A stretch of 64,000 bases of DNA, taken from Pseudomonadota bacterium. GTDB taxonomy: Bacteria > Pseudomonadota > Gammaproteobacteria > Burkholderiales > Methylophilaceae. This document shows positions 23,464 to 33,568 of the stretch, one piece after another; the stretch's first letter is position 1, and each line of letters opens with the position of its first letter. The notes beneath the pieces are model-generated. The model was not told the DNA's origin. It did not search any database and saw only the letters and a list, made by a program, of their open reading frames with translations. The stretch covers positions 124,001 through 188,000 of the forward strand of contig JAGVMP010000007.1 of NCBI GenBank assembly GCA_020053735.1. Direction: 5' to 3'. The translations under genes were made by a program, and so were the position numbers.

Positions 23464-26034
23464 TTGAATAAAACGTTAGTGAATATTGATTTAATGGGCT
23501 TAACTGACGCTCAAGTTTTAACCTTGCTTGGAGAGGAAGGTTACAACGATCTGCCTTCGGCTAAGCCTAGAAATGTATTTTCTATTGCATTTTCAGTTTG
23601 CCGCGAACCTATGTTTATCCTGTTGGTGGCTTGTGGCGTTATTTATTTGCTTCTAGGCAATAAGCAAGAAGCGTTAATGCTGCTGGGTTTTGTGTTTGTG
23701 GTCATGGGAATCACGTTTTTTCAGGAACGTAAAACCGAGCGTGCGCTGGAAGTTTTGCGCAATCTTTCAAGCCCGCGTGCTTGCGTCATTAGAAACGGCG
23801 TTCAGAAACGCATCCCTGGCAGAGAAGTGGTACGTGGCGATATCGTGATGCTGGTAGAAGGCGATCGCGTTCCAGCTGACGCCATTCTGTTACAAAGTAC
23901 TAGCATGACGGTTGACGAAGCGTTACTAACAGGAGAGTCTGTCGCAGTACGCAAGCTGGTGAGTGATACCGCACAGATGCAGATAGCCGCGCCAGGTGGT
24001 GATGATTTACCTTATATTTATTCTGGCACGTTAGTTGTTCAAGGTAAGGGTGTTGCACAGGTGTTGTCTATTGGCGTGAATACCGCTATCGGGCGCATTG
24101 GTAAAGCTTTGTCATCAATTCAGCCAGAAACAACACATATAAAACTGGAAATTACGAAAGTAGTTAAGCTTGCATCAATAGCAGGTTTTGCATTAGCAGC
24201 ATTTGTGGCAGTTTGGCATGGCTTTATACGCCATGATTGGCTGAATGGTTTCCTGTCAGGCATTACCCTAGCGATGGCGATTTTGCCAGAGGAGTTGCCC
24301 GTGGTGCTGACTATTTTTCTTGGCCTAGGCGCTTGGCGTATGGCGCAAAAAAATGTGTTGACTCGGCATGTTCCCGCTATTGAAATGCTAGGGGCTGCTA
24401 CTGTGTTGTGTGTAGATAAAACAGGTACATTGACTCAAAATAAAATGGAGTTGGTACAGTTTTGTGCAAGCGATTCAATGTTTGAAGTTGAGCATAAGCA
24501 AGAAACTGATTTGCCAGAAACATTTCACGAGACACTTGAGTTTGCAGTATTAGCAAGCCATCGAGATCCATTCGACCCGATGGAAATCGCAATTCGAGAA
24601 TGTGGGCTGAAGCTGCTTGCTGATACTGAACATTTGCATGGTGACTGGCAGTTAGTGGATGACTACCCGCTTACTAAAGAGTTGCTCGCGATGTCGCGTG
24701 TGTGGAAATCACATCACAATGCCCATTACATCATTGCTGCCAAGGGTGCGCCAGAGGCTATTATTGATTTATGTCATCTCGATGCTAAAACGAAACAAAA
24801 AATAATCCAGCAGGTGAATACACTGGCAGAGAAAGGCCTGCGTGTATTAGCGGTGGCTAAGGCAAAGTTTATAGAAAAAACTCTGCCAGAAATTCAGCAT
24901 GATTTTGAATTTGAGTTTCTGGGGCTTACCGCCTTGGCTGACCCTATTCGGCCTAGTGTTAGTGCAGCTATTAAAGAGGCGTATAACGCGGGTATTCGTG
25001 TGGTGATGATCACTGGCGATTACCCCGCTACTGCGATGAATATTGCACGCCAAATTGGGCTTCAATCACCTGATGAGGTTATTACGGGAGCAGAGCTTAG
25101 TGGATTTACTGATTTAGAGCTTCAAGCCCGTATCAAGACGGTGAATATATTCTGTCGCGTTGCACCAGAGCAAAAACTAAAACTTGTAAATGCATTTAAG
25201 GCAGATGGTGAAATTGTTGCGATGACTGGCGATGGCGTCAATGATGCTCCAGCTTTGAAGGCCGCGCACATTGGTATCGCCATGGGTGGACGTGGCACTG
25301 ATGTTGCCCGTGAATCAGCCTCATTGGTGTTACTTGACGATGATTTTAGTTCTATTGTTGGCGCTGTTAAGCTTGGGCGCCGCATTTTTGATAATTTGCG
25401 TAAAGCTATCGCCTTTATTATTGCCGTACATGTTCCGATTGTCGGCTTGACGCTTATTCCTGTGATGCTTGGATGGCCAGCAGTGTTAATGCCAGTGCAT
25501 ATACTATTTTTGCAGCTGATTATAGATCCTGTTTGCTCTATCGTTTTTGAAGCAGAACCAGAAGAAGCGGACGTGATGCAAAGACCACCACGGTTAAGCA
25601 GCGCACGCTTATTTGATTTTAATCTGCTAAAACATGGCCTTTTGCAAGGCGCGCTGCTGCTAGTCGTGGTGCTGGCAATGTTTGGATTTACACTTTATCG
25701 TGGAATGGGCGCTGATGAAGCGCGAGCTCTAACCTTTACAACATTGGTGCTGGCTAATATCGGCTTAATACTGACCAATCGTTCTTGGTCAAAATCTGCG
25801 CTAGCCACATTAAAATCCCCTAATCCAGCCTTATGGTGGATTATATCTGGCGCGCTGGTGATACTTAGCTTGGTAATTTTTATGCCAGAACCAAGTAGAT
25901 TATTTTCTTTTAGCCAACTGCATTTGGATGATGTTGCGCTTAGTGGCTTAGTGGCCTTTGCCATATTTGGGTTGTTGGAGATTTTTAAAAGTTTTAGAAC
26001 ATCAATTTCTAAAATAAAAAAGCGGACCGCTTAG
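23464..26034 (+). CDS. P-type cation-transporting ATPase
   Basis: The 856-residue integral membrane pump has the actuator motif LTGES (155-159), transmembrane ion-site sequence PEELP (275-279), phosphorylation site DKTGT (318-322) and hinge GDGVND (589-594), with C-terminal membrane helices as in P2-type (Ca2+-like) ATPases. There is no N-terminal heavy-metal-binding domain or CPC motif, so a copper or zinc pump is unlikely; the cation is not determinable. The start is TTG 23464, six bases after the cbpM-like stop, with no clear Shine-Dalgarno. It ends the rightward stress run. Confidence 0.9.
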   Translation: MNKTLVNIDLMGLTDAQVLTLLGEEGYNDLPSAKPRNVFSIAFSVCREPMFILLVACGVIYLLLGNKQEALMLLGFVFVVMGITFFQERKTERALEVLRNLSSPRACVIRNGVQKRIPGREVVRGDIVMLVEGDRVPADAILLQSTSMTVDEALLTGESVAVRKLVSDTAQMQIAAPGGDDLPYIYSGTLVVQGKGVAQVLSIGVNTAIGRIGKALSSIQPETTHIKLEITKVVKLASIAGFALAAFVAVWHGFIRHDWLNGFLSGITLAMAILPEELPVVLTIFLGLGAWRMAQKNVLTRHVPAIEMLGAATVLCVDKTGTLTQNKMELVQFCASDSMFEVEHKQETDLPETFHETLEFAVLASHRDPFDPMEIAIRECGLKLLADTEHLHGDWQLVDDYPLTKELLAMSRVWKSHHNAHYIIAAKGAPEAIIDLCHLDAKTKQKIIQQVNTLAEKGLRVLAVAKAKFIEKTLPEIQHDFEFEFLGLTALADPIRPSVSAAIKEAYNAGIRVVMITGDYPATAMNIARQIGLQSPDEVITGAELSGFTDLELQARIKTVNIFCRVAPEQKLKLVNAFKADGEIVAMTGDGVNDAPALKAAHIGIAMGGRGTDVARESASLVLLDDDFSSIVGAVKLGRRIFDNLRKAIAFIIAVHVPIVGLTLIPVMLGWPAVLMPVHILFLQLIIDPVCSIVFEAEPEEADVMQRPPRLSSARLFDFNLLKHGLLQGALLLVVVLAMFGFTLYRGMGADEARALTFTTLVLANIGLILTNRSWSKSALATLKSPNPALWWIISGALVILSLVIFMPEPSRLFSFSQLHLDDVALSGLVAFAIFGLLEIFKSFRTSISKIKKRTA

Positions 26035-26090
26035 ATTTTAAACTTGGTTATGGGTTTGCAATTTATAGTATCAATAGTTGTGTGCTGACG

Positions 26091-26114
26091 AAAAAAATCC
26101 CCTAAAAAGGGGAT
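26091..26114 (-). terminator. Terminator of tRNA-Ser
   Basis: On the minus strand ATCCCC-TTTTTA-GGGGAT is followed by seven T, three bases beyond the tRNA 3' end. Confidence 0.85.
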
Positions 26115-26116
26115 GA

Positions 26117-26210
26117 TGGCGGAGAGCGAGGGATTCGAACCCTCGATACAGATTTAAGCCCGTATGCTTCCTTAGCAGGGAAGTGCCTTCGACCACTCGG
26201 CCAGCTCTCC
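26117..26210 (-). tRNA. tRNA-Ser (anticodon GCT)
   Basis: The minus strand gives a 94-nt class II tRNA with encoded CCA: acceptor stem GGAGAGC/GCTCTCC, D-arm GGCCGAGTGGTCGAAGGC, anticodon loop CTGCTAA (anticodon GCT, codons AGU/AGC), a long variable arm typical of serine tRNAs and T-loop TTCGAAT. Confidence 0.97.
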
Positions 26211-26337
26211 GTTTTTAGCAACACTTGCCAGCTTAGCTGGCTTAGTGGCGCTTATCAGTTTTCCTGATTCAAACTACGCTTTACTGCAAGGGCGCGATAT
26301 TACTTGAAACGCCCCTAAAAATCAATGAAAACTCGGC

Positions 26338-27573
26338 CTAAGCTTCTTCCAATTCAAATGCTTTGTGCAGCACTCTAACTGCAAGTTCCATATATTTTTC
26401 TTCTACCACTACCGCAATTTTGATTTCACTGGTCGATATCATCTGTATGTTAATACCTTCTTCTGCCAGCGTGCGAAACATTTGGCTAGCGATGCCCACA
26501 TGCGAACGCATGCCCACACCGACCACTGCCACTTTGGCGATTTTGTCGTCACCAATAACTTCGCGCGCTTTAATAAACCCTTGCACTTTGTCTTTAAGTA
26601 TTGCCAAAGCCTTATTCATCTCGTTTTTGTGCACGGTAAAAGTGAAGTCAGTCTCACCATTTGCACTCGTGTTTTGAATAATCATGTCAACGTCAATATT
26701 GGCATCGGCAATCGGGCCTAGGATTTGGTAAGCAATGCCTGGCGTATCGGGTACGCCTAGCACAGTGATTTTTGCTTCATCGCGGTTAAATGCAATGCCA
26801 GAGATAATAGGTTCTTCCATGTCATTTTCCTTGCTATCTTCTTCAAATGTAATTAGTGTGCCGTCGCCTTCGTCCTCAAAGCTGGAAAGCACGCGTAATT
26901 TAACTTTATATTTTCCTGCAAACTCTACCGAGCGTATCTGTAATACCTTGCTGCCTTGGCTGGCAAGTTCCAGCATCTCTTCAAAAGTAATTTTATCTAG
27001 CCTGCGAGCTTCTGGCACTACACGTGGGTCTGTTGTATATACACCGTCAACATCGGTATATATCTGGCATTCTTCTGCCTTTAATGCCGCTGCTAGTGCC
27101 ACGCCAGTTGTGTCTGAACCGCCACGGCCAAGCGTAGTTGTGTTGCCAAACTCATCAGCACCTTGAAAGCCTGCCACCACCACCACGTAACCATCGTTTA
27201 AGTCTTGTTTAATATTGTATTCATCAATATCTAGAATGCGCGCCTTGGTGAAGGCGCTATTGGTGAGAATTTTAACTTGCGCGCCTGTATAGCTCTTGGC
27301 CTTAATTCCTAGCTCCATTAATGCAAGCGAGGTCATCGCGCAGGTGACTTGCTCACCAGTTGCAAGCATCACATCCAGCTCGCGCGGGTCTGGGTCTGCC
27401 ATGATTTCTTTAGCCAGTGCAATCAGTTTATTAGTTTCGCCAGACATGGCAGAAACGACCACCACCACTTGATGTCCCATAGCTTTGTAACGCGCCACTC
27501 GTTTTGCGACGTTACGAATCCTTTCAGGATTCGCTACTGAAGTGCCGCCATATTTTTGTACGATTAATGCCAT
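26338..27573 (-). CDS. lysC: Aspartate kinase
   Basis: Aspartate kinase catalyses the first step of the lysine, threonine, methionine and diaminopimelate pathway. The 411-residue protein starts ALIVQKYGGTSVA, has GRGGSDTTGVALAAAL in the kinase domain, and two C-terminal ACT domains (about 265-405) that mediate feedback by lysine and/or threonine. Length fits the mono-functional alpha/beta type found in Betaproteobacteria. It follows alaS on the same strand, separated by a palindromic repeat. Confidence 0.96.
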   Translation of the reverse strand: MALIVQKYGGTSVANPERIRNVAKRVARYKAMGHQVVVVVSAMSGETNKLIALAKEIMADPDPRELDVMLATGEQVTCAMTSLALMELGIKAKSYTGAQVKILTNSAFTKARILDIDEYNIKQDLNDGYVVVVAGFQGADEFGNTTTLGRGGSDTTGVALAAALKAEECQIYTDVDGVYTTDPRVVPEARRLDKITFEEMLELASQGSKVLQIRSVEFAGKYKVKLRVLSSFEDEGDGTLITFEEDSKENDMEEPIISGIAFNRDEAKITVLGVPDTPGIAYQILGPIADANIDVDMIIQNTSANGETDFTFTVHKNEMNKALAILKDKVQGFIKAREVIGDDKIAKVAVVGVGMRSHVGIASQMFRTLAEEGINIQMISTSEIKIAVVVEEKYMELAVRVLHKAFELEEA

Positions 27574-27593
27574 TCAAAATTCCCTAGTATTTA

Positions 27594-27683
27594 TCCCCTC
27601 TCCCCATGCGGGAGAGGGCTAGGGAGAGGGGGTCGTTAAAAATCACCCTCTCCCCAACCCTCCCCCATCAAGAGGGAGGGAGT
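27594..27683. repeat. GGGAGAGGG-type palindromic intergenic repeat
   Basis: The stretch between alaS and lysC consists of C-rich and G-rich arms: CCCTCTCCCC, GGGAGAGGGCTAGGGAGAGG, then CACCCTCTCCCCAACCCTCC and GAGGGAGGGAG. The arms can form strong hairpins on both strands, with a possible terminator or mRNA-stabilising effect. Similar repeats are scattered in many bacterial genomes. Confidence 0.75.
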
Positions 27684-27684
27684 G

Positions 27685-30372
27685 TTAAACTTTGCTCTTT
27701 ACCCAGTCTTTTACACTAGCAAGCGCTTTTGGTAATTGGCTGGCATCGGTGCCACCTGCCATTGCCATATCTGGCTTACCGCCACCTTTGCCGCCCACTT
27801 GGTTGGCAACATGGTTGACTAAATCTCCCGCTTTTAGTTTTGCGATTAAGTCTTGCGTCACGCCAGCGGCTAAACTTACTTTGCCATCATTCACACTGGC
27901 AAGCACTATCGCAGCGGTTTTAAGCTTATCTTTTAGCTTATCCATTGTCTCGCGTAAGGCGTTAGCATCTGCGCCTTCCAGTGTTGCAGCAAGCACTTTT
28001 ACACCATTAATTTCAATGGCTTGGCTGGTCAAATCATCACCTTGGCTAGAGGCAAGTTTTGATTTTAAACGCGCCAATTCTTTTTCTAGTGATTTTGCGT
28101 GGTCGCTTAATTGCGCAACTTTATTTGCAAGTTCATTAGTAGGTGCTTTCAGGTCATTCGATAACTGTGAAATTAATGCCTGCTGAGCGTTTATTAGTTT
28201 CAACGCACCATTCCCAGTCGTGGCTTCTACACGGCGCACGCCAGCCGCTACACCACTTTCAGCGTAAATTTTAAATAGGCCAATGTCACCAGTTCTACTT
28301 ACATGCGTTCCGCCGCATAGCTCGCGGCTACTGCCAATATCCAGCACACGCACTTCATCGCCATATTTCTCGCCAAACAACATCATAGCGCCCGTTTTTT
28401 GCGCAGATTCAATATCCATCACTCGTGCCTGCGTCGCTGCGTTGGTTAGAATTTCCGCATTGACAATCGCCTCTACTTTGGCAATTTCAGCATCGGTCAT
28501 GGGTGCATTATGCACAAAGTCAAAACGGGTTTTGTCGCTATCTACCAAGCTACCTTTTTGTTGCACATGCTCGCCCAAAGTTTCGCGCAAGGCTTTGTGC
28601 ATCAAGTGCGTGGCAGAGTGGTTGCGCATCGTATCAGCGCGAGCAGCCATCTCCACGTTGGCTTTTACGGTATCGCCCACATTCAGCGTGCCTGTTTTAA
28701 GTACGCCGTGGTGACCAAATACTGTGGCTTGAATTTTCTGCGTATCTTCTACTGCAAAAATACCATTATCACCTTTAAGGATGCCGCTATCGCCAACTTG
28801 GCCGCCAGATTCTGCGTAAAACGGCGTATTGTCTAAAATAACGATGCCTTGATCACCTTCATTTAAGGTGTTAACTGGTGAGCTATCTTTATAGAGTGCG
28901 AGTATTTTTGCACTGGTTTCTAAAGTTTCGTAACCTTTAAAGTCAGTGCTTGCGCCGCTATATTCAACATTGGTCGCGCATTTAAATTTGCCTGCTGCAC
29001 GCGCTTGGTCTTTTTGGCGCGTCATGCAAGCTTCATACATTCCCATATCAACGCCGATGCCATGCTCTCGGCAAATGTCGGCTGTTAAATCAATTGGAAA
29101 TCCGAACGTATCGTGGAGCAGAAAAGCAGTATCGCCAGGTAGACGGTACACTTCACTTGCAGTTCCAGCTACTAAGCCATCCGTAGTAGATCCAGGGCCA
29201 TAACGGTACATCCGCATTGTAGAGAAGAGAACTTCCATTCCTTTATCAAGAGTTGTAAAGAAGCGGTCTTCTTCCAGTTTTAGCATGTCCATGATGCGGG
29301 TTTTGTTTGCAACAAGCTCTGGATACGCTTCACCCATAATAGCGACTAAATCAGGCACGATTTTGTAGAAGAATGCAGCACGGCTACCTAGTTTATAGCC
29401 ATGGCGAATGGCACGGCGGATGATGCGGCGCAGCACGTAGCCACGACCCTCATTTCCTGGAATCACACCATCTGCAATTAAGAATGAGCAGGCGCGGATA
29501 TGATCAGCCAGTACTTTTAAGCTTGGGCTGGTTGAATCTGATGTTTTAGTTTCGCGTGCAGCTGCGGCGATGAGTGCTGTAAAAATATCGATTTCGTAAT
29601 TAGCATGCACGTGTTGCAATACGGCAGAGATCCGCTCCAAGCCCATGCCAGTATCTACGCTGGGCTTGGGCAGTTTGTGCAGCACGCCCGCTTCATCGCG
29701 GTTAAACTGCATAAATACGTTGTTCCAGATTTCGATAAAACGGTCACCATCTTCATCTGGAGTACCTGGTGGGCCGCCAAAGTGGTGGTCGCCATGGTCA
29801 TAAAAAATCTCCGTACACGGGCCGCAAGGGCCAGTATCACCCATCATCCAAAAGTTGTCTGATGCGTAACGCGCGCCTTTGTTATCGCCAATACGGATAA
29901 TGCGCTCGGCAGGCACGCCTATTTTTTTATGCCAAATAGCGTACGCTTCGTCATCTTCTGCATACACCGTGACGGTGAGTTTGTCTTTTGGTAACTTGAA
30001 TACATCAGTCAGCAGCTCCCACGCGTAGCTAATCGCATCTTCTTTAAAGTAATCACCAAAGCTAAAGTTGCCCAGCATTTCAAAAAAAGTGTGATGGCGT
30101 GCGGTGTAGCCCACGTTTTCAAGGTCGTTATGTTTGCCGCCAGCACGCACACATTTTTGACTGGATGCGGCACGCGTATAGGGGCGTTTATCAAAGCCTA
30201 AAAACACGTCTTTAAATTGGTTCATGCCCGCGTTGGTGAATAGCAGGGTAGGGTCGCCATGTGGCACCAGCGAGCTAGACGCAACCACAGCATGGCCTTT
30301 GGAGGCGAAGAAGTCTAGAAACGCTTGCCGTATCTCGTTGCTACTGGGGTTTGCACTTAACTTAATTGTCAT
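27685..30372 (-). CDS. alaS: Alanine--tRNA ligase
   Basis: The 895-residue enzyme charges tRNA-Ala. The N-terminal catalytic domain starts [20 protein letters not shown], and the class II motifs lie in about 1-250. The editing domain contains [11 protein letters not shown] and the zinc-binding CGGTHV. The C-terminal DHHA1 domain ends with [15 protein letters not shown]. Full length. It overlaps the end of recX by 11 bp, completing the recA-recX-alaS order. Confidence 0.97.
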   Translation of the reverse strand: MTIKLSANPSSNEIRQAFLDFFASKGHAVVASSSLVPHGDPTLLFTNAGMNQFKDVFLGFDKRPYTRAASSQKCVRAGGKHNDLENVGYTARHHTFFEMLGNFSFGDYFKEDAISYAWELLTDVFKLPKDKLTVTVYAEDDEAYAIWHKKIGVPAERIIRIGDNKGARYASDNFWMMGDTGPCGPCTEIFYDHGDHHFGGPPGTPDEDGDRFIEIWNNVFMQFNRDEAGVLHKLPKPSVDTGMGLERISAVLQHVHANYEIDIFTALIAAAARETKTSDSTSPSLKVLADHIRACSFLIADGVIPGNEGRGYVLRRIIRRAIRHGYKLGSRAAFFYKIVPDLVAIMGEAYPELVANKTRIMDMLKLEEDRFFTTLDKGMEVLFSTMRMYRYGPGSTTDGLVAGTASEVYRLPGDTAFLLHDTFGFPIDLTADICREHGIGVDMGMYEACMTRQKDQARAAGKFKCATNVEYSGASTDFKGYETLETSAKILALYKDSSPVNTLNEGDQGIVILDNTPFYAESGGQVGDSGILKGDNGIFAVEDTQKIQATVFGHHGVLKTGTLNVGDTVKANVEMAARADTMRNHSATHLMHKALRETLGEHVQQKGSLVDSDKTRFDFVHNAPMTDAEIAKVEAIVNAEILTNAATQARVMDIESAQKTGAMMLFGEKYGDEVRVLDIGSSRELCGGTHVSRTGDIGLFKIYAESGVAAGVRRVEATTGNGALKLINAQQALISQLSNDLKAPTNELANKVAQLSDHAKSLEKELARLKSKLASSQGDDLTSQAIEINGVKVLAATLEGADANALRETMDKLKDKLKTAAIVLASVNDGKVSLAAGVTQDLIAKLKAGDLVNHVANQVGGKGGGKPDMAMAGGTDASQLPKALASVKDWVKSKV

Positions 30373-30865
30373 TTTCTAATTTGCTATTCAGTACTTTTTT
30401 TATAATATCAAAACCGAAACCACGGCTTTGCAAAAATCTTGCTTGTCTTGCCCATTCATCGCGGCTTGCTGGGATGGCTTTGAATTTTTTACGCCAGATT
30501 TCCTTGGCATTATCCAGCTCATTCTCTTTTACCTGCTCTAGGGCAGTTTCAATTAAATCCTGTGAAACGCCCTTTTCGCGCAACTCATTGGCGATTTTTG
30601 CACTACCAAATTTGTGCGAACGCGCATGTACAATTTGTTCGGTAAAACGGGCATCAGAAAGCCAGCCGCGTGTTTTAAAGTCTTCTAAAATTTCGGTGAC
30701 CTGCTCATTTGCAGCGCTTTCGTCAAAACTCTCATCTTCTTCAAGACCGTTTTTTAAAGCATGGCTTTTAAGCTTTTGGCTTAGCTCAGCATAAGAATAC
30801 TCGCGTTTTCCGAGGTACTCTAACGCGCGTTGCCTGAGAGACTTTTGAACACTAAATCCGTTCAT
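30362..30865 (-). CDS. recX: RecX regulatory protein
   Basis: The product of about 167 residues has the three-helix repeats of RecX, for example [20 protein letters not shown] and [14 protein letters not shown]. It binds and limits RecA filaments. The frame is open to 30898, but the stretch above 30865 is part of a repeat element (30858-30885), so I place the start at ATG 30865 ([10 protein letters not shown]). No clear ribosome-binding site is left, which suggests that repeat insertion replaced the original leader. It follows recA after about 90 bp. Confidence 0.88.
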   Translation of the reverse strand: MNGFSVQKSLRQRALEYLGKREYSYAELSQKLKSHALKNGLEEDESFDESAANEQVTEILEDFKTRGWLSDARFTEQIVHARSHKFGSAKIANELREKGVSQDLIETALEQVKENELDNAKEIWRKKFKAIPASRDEWARQARFLQSRGFGFDIIKKVLNSKLENDN

Positions 30866-30949
30866 GGTGAGTTTGTCGAACCATGCATATGATCTCAATC
30901 TAAAACCTATTCACTCTGTATTGTCCTTCGACAGGCTCAGGACGAACGG
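30858..30949. repeat. Pair of TTCGACARGCTCA-type repeats between recA and recX
   Basis: Two related repeat units lie head to head: one at 30858-30885 (on the minus strand CATGGTTCGACAAACTCACC...) and one at 30923-30949 (GTCCTTCGACAGGCTCAGGA...GAACGG). They belong to a widespread intergenic repeat type in proteobacteria and can pair as an imperfect inverted repeat. The first unit covers the presumed recX start codon. Confidence 0.7.
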
Positions 30950-30957
30950 TAAGTTTT

Positions 30958-31986
30958 TTAATCTTCCTCAGTACGAGGCGCTGTCATACCATCCGCCAGT
31001 TGCTTGGCATTGGCGCGAATTTTAGCTTCAATCTCTTTTGCAATTTCTGGGTGCTCACGCAAATATTCTTTGGCATTTTCTTTACCTTGGCCGATTTTCT
31101 CGCCATTATAGGCGTACCAAGCACCAGCTTTTTCTACAAATTTTAGGTTAGAACCTAGTTCGATAATTTCGCCCAGGCGCGAAATGCCTTCGCCGTACAC
31201 AATTTCAAATTCAGCTTGTCTAAACGGTGGCGCGACTTTGTTTTTGATGACTTTAACGCGTGTTTCACTGCCGATGACTTCATCGCCTTTTTTAATCGCG
31301 CCAGTGCGGCGAATGTCTAAACGAACAGAAGCATAGAACTTAAGTGCGTTACCACCAGTGGTAGTTTCTGGGCTGCCAAACATCACGCCGATTTTCATGC
31401 GGATTTGGTTAATAAAAATCACCATAGTGTTGGTGCGCTTGATGTTACCTGTGAGCTTACGCAAGGCTTGCGACATTAATCGCGCTTGCAAACCCATGTG
31501 TGAATCACCCATTTCGCCTTCAATTTCGGCACGTGGGGTGAGTGCTGCCACAGAGTCGACAACAACAATATCAACAGAACCGCTACGCACCAGCATATCG
31601 ACAATTTCTAGCGCTTGCTCACCTGTGTCAGGTTGGCTAATCAACAGTTCAGGCACGTTGACGCCTAATTTGGCAGCATACTGTGGGTCTAGTGCGTGCT
31701 CGGCATCAATAAACGCCGCTACGCCGCCCACTTTTTGCATTTCGGCGATGACTGATAATGTCAGCGTCGTTTTGCCTGATGACTCAGGCCCATAAATTTC
31801 AATCACGCGGCCACGTGGCAAACCGCCAATGCCCAGCGCGATATCTAAGCCCAGCGAACCGGTAGAAACCGCTTGAATGTCTTCGCCAATCGCAGCATCA
31901 CCCATTTTCATAATCGAGCCTTTGCCAAATTGCTTTTCAATTTGTGCAAGGGCGGCGGCTAGCGCTTTGCTTTTATTGTCATCCAT
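30958..31986 (-). CDS. recA: Recombinase RecA
   Basis: The 342-residue ATP-dependent strand-exchange protein has Walker A GPESSGKT (66-73) and the conserved [20 protein letters not shown] (loop 2 region). It drives homologous recombination and SOS induction. In the ~180 bp upstream I see no CTG-N10-CAG LexA box, so classical SOS control cannot be supported from this sequence. Confidence 0.98.
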   Translation of the reverse strand: MDDNKSKALAAALAQIEKQFGKGSIMKMGDAAIGEDIQAVSTGSLGLDIALGIGGLPRGRVIEIYGPESSGKTTLTLSVIAEMQKVGGVAAFIDAEHALDPQYAAKLGVNVPELLISQPDTGEQALEIVDMLVRSGSVDIVVVDSVAALTPRAEIEGEMGDSHMGLQARLMSQALRKLTGNIKRTNTMVIFINQIRMKIGVMFGSPETTTGGNALKFYASVRLDIRRTGAIKKGDEVIGSETRVKVIKNKVAPPFRQAEFEIVYGEGISRLGEIIELGSNLKFVEKAGAWYAYNGEKIGQGKENAKEYLREHPEIAKEIEAKIRANAKQLADGMTAPRTEED

Positions 31987-32176
31987 GGGTTTTTTACCTT
32001 TAGTTTGCGGTGCTTAATGGGCTATTAAATCAACTTGCAATTATTCCATAAATTGCTGTTTAAGGTAAGCGTTGCAAGACTTAATGCGCGTGTATTTGTT
32101 TTTACCTTTTAAAGTAAACTTTTTGTGGTTGGATGCGTTTTAAGCATAGGGAGAGCATCTTTTTATGGAGAAGAAT

Positions 32177-32542
32177 ATGAAAATTTTACGTTCGTTATTA
32201 ACCGTGTTAGCCATTGGTGCAGTCACGATATCCACAGCCAATGCACGCGATTCTTTTAGTGTAGGTATTAATGTGGGTGGTTACGGCAATGATTATCATG
32301 AGCCTGTTAGATATTATTCAGCGCCACCAGTGGTATACGCGCCTACCGCTTATTATTATGAGCCTGTGCGCAGCTACTATCATGCGCCAGTAGTGTCATA
32401 CCGTTATTACGGTGGTGGTCATCATTACAATGGCCATCAGGCGCGCCATTATAATCGAGGACATGGTGGGGGTAATGGGCATCGCGGCCAAAATGATGGT
32501 CATCGCGGTGGTCATGACGGCGGAAACCGTCGCGGCCACTAG
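32177..32542 (+). CDS. Secreted Tyr/His/Gly-rich protein
   Basis: From ATG 32177, preceded by GGAG at 32167-32170, the product is 121 residues. It has a signal peptide (MKILRSLLTVLAIGAVTIST, cleaved near ANA) and a low-complexity mature part rich in Tyr, Pro and Val (YYSAPPVVYAPTAYYYEPV), then a His/Gly/Arg/Asn-rich tail. Such tails may bind metals or nucleic acids; no family function is known. It is inserted convergently between pncC and recA, which are usually neighbours. Confidence 0.7.
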   Translation: MKILRSLLTVLAIGAVTISTANARDSFSVGINVGGYGNDYHEPVRYYSAPPVVYAPTAYYYEPVRSYYHAPVVSYRYYGGGHHYNGHQARHYNRGHGGGNGHRGQNDGHRGGHDGGNRRGH

Positions 32543-32547
32543 TATGT

Positions 32548-33081
32548 CTACTTTAATCTTTCAATAAGCTGCTGCATTAAAAAAGCAGTGGCTTGTTGAC
32601 GGATTTGTTGGCGATTACCTGCGAAGTGTTGCGTTGCAGAGCTTGCAGTTTGATTTGAAATCGCCCAAGCAAAACACACAGTGCCAACTGGCTTCTCAGC
32701 ACTTCCCCCATCTGGCCCAGCAATGCCAGTAATGCTGCCAGTCACTTGAGCCTGACTGTGTTTTAAAGCACCTGTATTTAGACAACCTAATGCCATTTCA
32801 ACTGCAGTTTGCTCGCTTACCGCGCCAAATTTCTCTAATGTTTCGGGCGACACGCTCAGCAGGTCAATTTTTGCTTGGTTGCTGTAGGTCACAAAGCCAC
32901 AATCGAACCACGCTGAACTGCCTGCAATTCTGGTAACGGCTTCAGCCACCATGCCGCCGGTGCAGGATTCAGCCAGCGCTAATTTCAGGTTATGCGCTTT
33001 TAATGCCGCACCTAATTCTGAAGCCAGAGCAGTGAGCGTTGCCTCTAAATCAGTTAACAATATGTTTTGTCCCGCCATCAC
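32548..33081 (-). CDS. pncC: Nicotinamide-nucleotide amidohydrolase (CinA C-terminal domain)
   Basis: The 177-residue protein is the stand-alone CinA C-terminal domain, which deamidates nicotinamide mononucleotide to nicotinate mononucleotide in NAD salvage. Signatures are LALAESCTGGMVAEAVTRI, GSSAWFDCGFVTYSNQAKI and VTGSITGIAGPDGGS. It overlaps the pgpA 3' end by 32 bp and completes the thiL-pgpA-pncC operon. Confidence 0.92.
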   Translation of the reverse strand: MMAGQNILLTDLEATLTALASELGAALKAHNLKLALAESCTGGMVAEAVTRIAGSSAWFDCGFVTYSNQAKIDLLSVSPETLEKFGAVSEQTAVEMALGCLNTGALKHSQAQVTGSITGIAGPDGGSAEKPVGTVCFAWAISNQTASSATQHFAGNRQQIRQQATAFLMQQLIERLK

Positions 33082-33568
33082 TTAGCCAATACAAATAACC
33101 ATATGCAATCAACCACATACACAAGCCAGCATAAATTGCTGCCAATAAATCATCAAACATTACGCCAAAGCCGCCCTTAAGTTTTGCATCAAATTGACGA
33201 ATTGGGAAAGGCTTCCATATATCAAATAATCGAAATAGTAAAAATGCCGCTAGCCACGAAATAAAATGTGGTGGCGTGATAGTAAGCACTAACATAATCG
33301 CTACAATTTCGTCCCACACAATGGCGCCATGGTCTGCCACGCCTAAGTCTTTGCCTGTCTTATGGCAAAAATAGATACCAATTAAAAATAGCGCAGTAAT
33401 GATGAGTAATTGTATGTGAAATGCGTAACTAGAAATGAGCCAAAATAGCGGCAAACCAACCAGCGTGCCGAATGTGCCTGGTGCTTTAGGCGCCAAACCG
33501 CTACCAAAGCCTAACGCAAAAAAGTGCGCGGGGTGAGAAAGTAAAAATTTAACATCGAGGTTAGGCAA
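33050..33568 (-). CDS. pgpA: Phosphatidylglycerophosphatase A
   Basis: The 172-residue inner-membrane phosphatase forms phosphatidylglycerol from its phosphate. Family marks are GFGSGLAPKAPGTFGTLVGL near the N-terminus, VWDEIVAIML and RLFDIWKPFPIRQFDAKLKG. Hydrophobic helices fill the remainder. It overlaps thiL by 8 bp and pncC by 32 bp. Confidence 0.93.
   Translation of the reverse strand: MPNLDVKFLLSHPAHFFALGFGSGLAPKAPGTFGTLVGLPLFWLISSYAFHIQLLIITALFLIGIYFCHKTGKDLGVADHGAIVWDEIVAIMLVLTITPPHFISWLAAFLLFRLFDIWKPFPIRQFDAKLKGGFGVMFDDLLAAIYAGLCMWLIAYGYLYWLSDGGTKHIVN

Noticed and set aside
27692-28714. Long plus-strand frames opposite alaS
   Set aside because: They mirror the codon structure of alaS on the other strand and show no domain or start signals.
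31987-32164. LexA-type SOS box upstream of recA
   Set aside because: No CTG-N10-CAG or close variant is visible on either strand.
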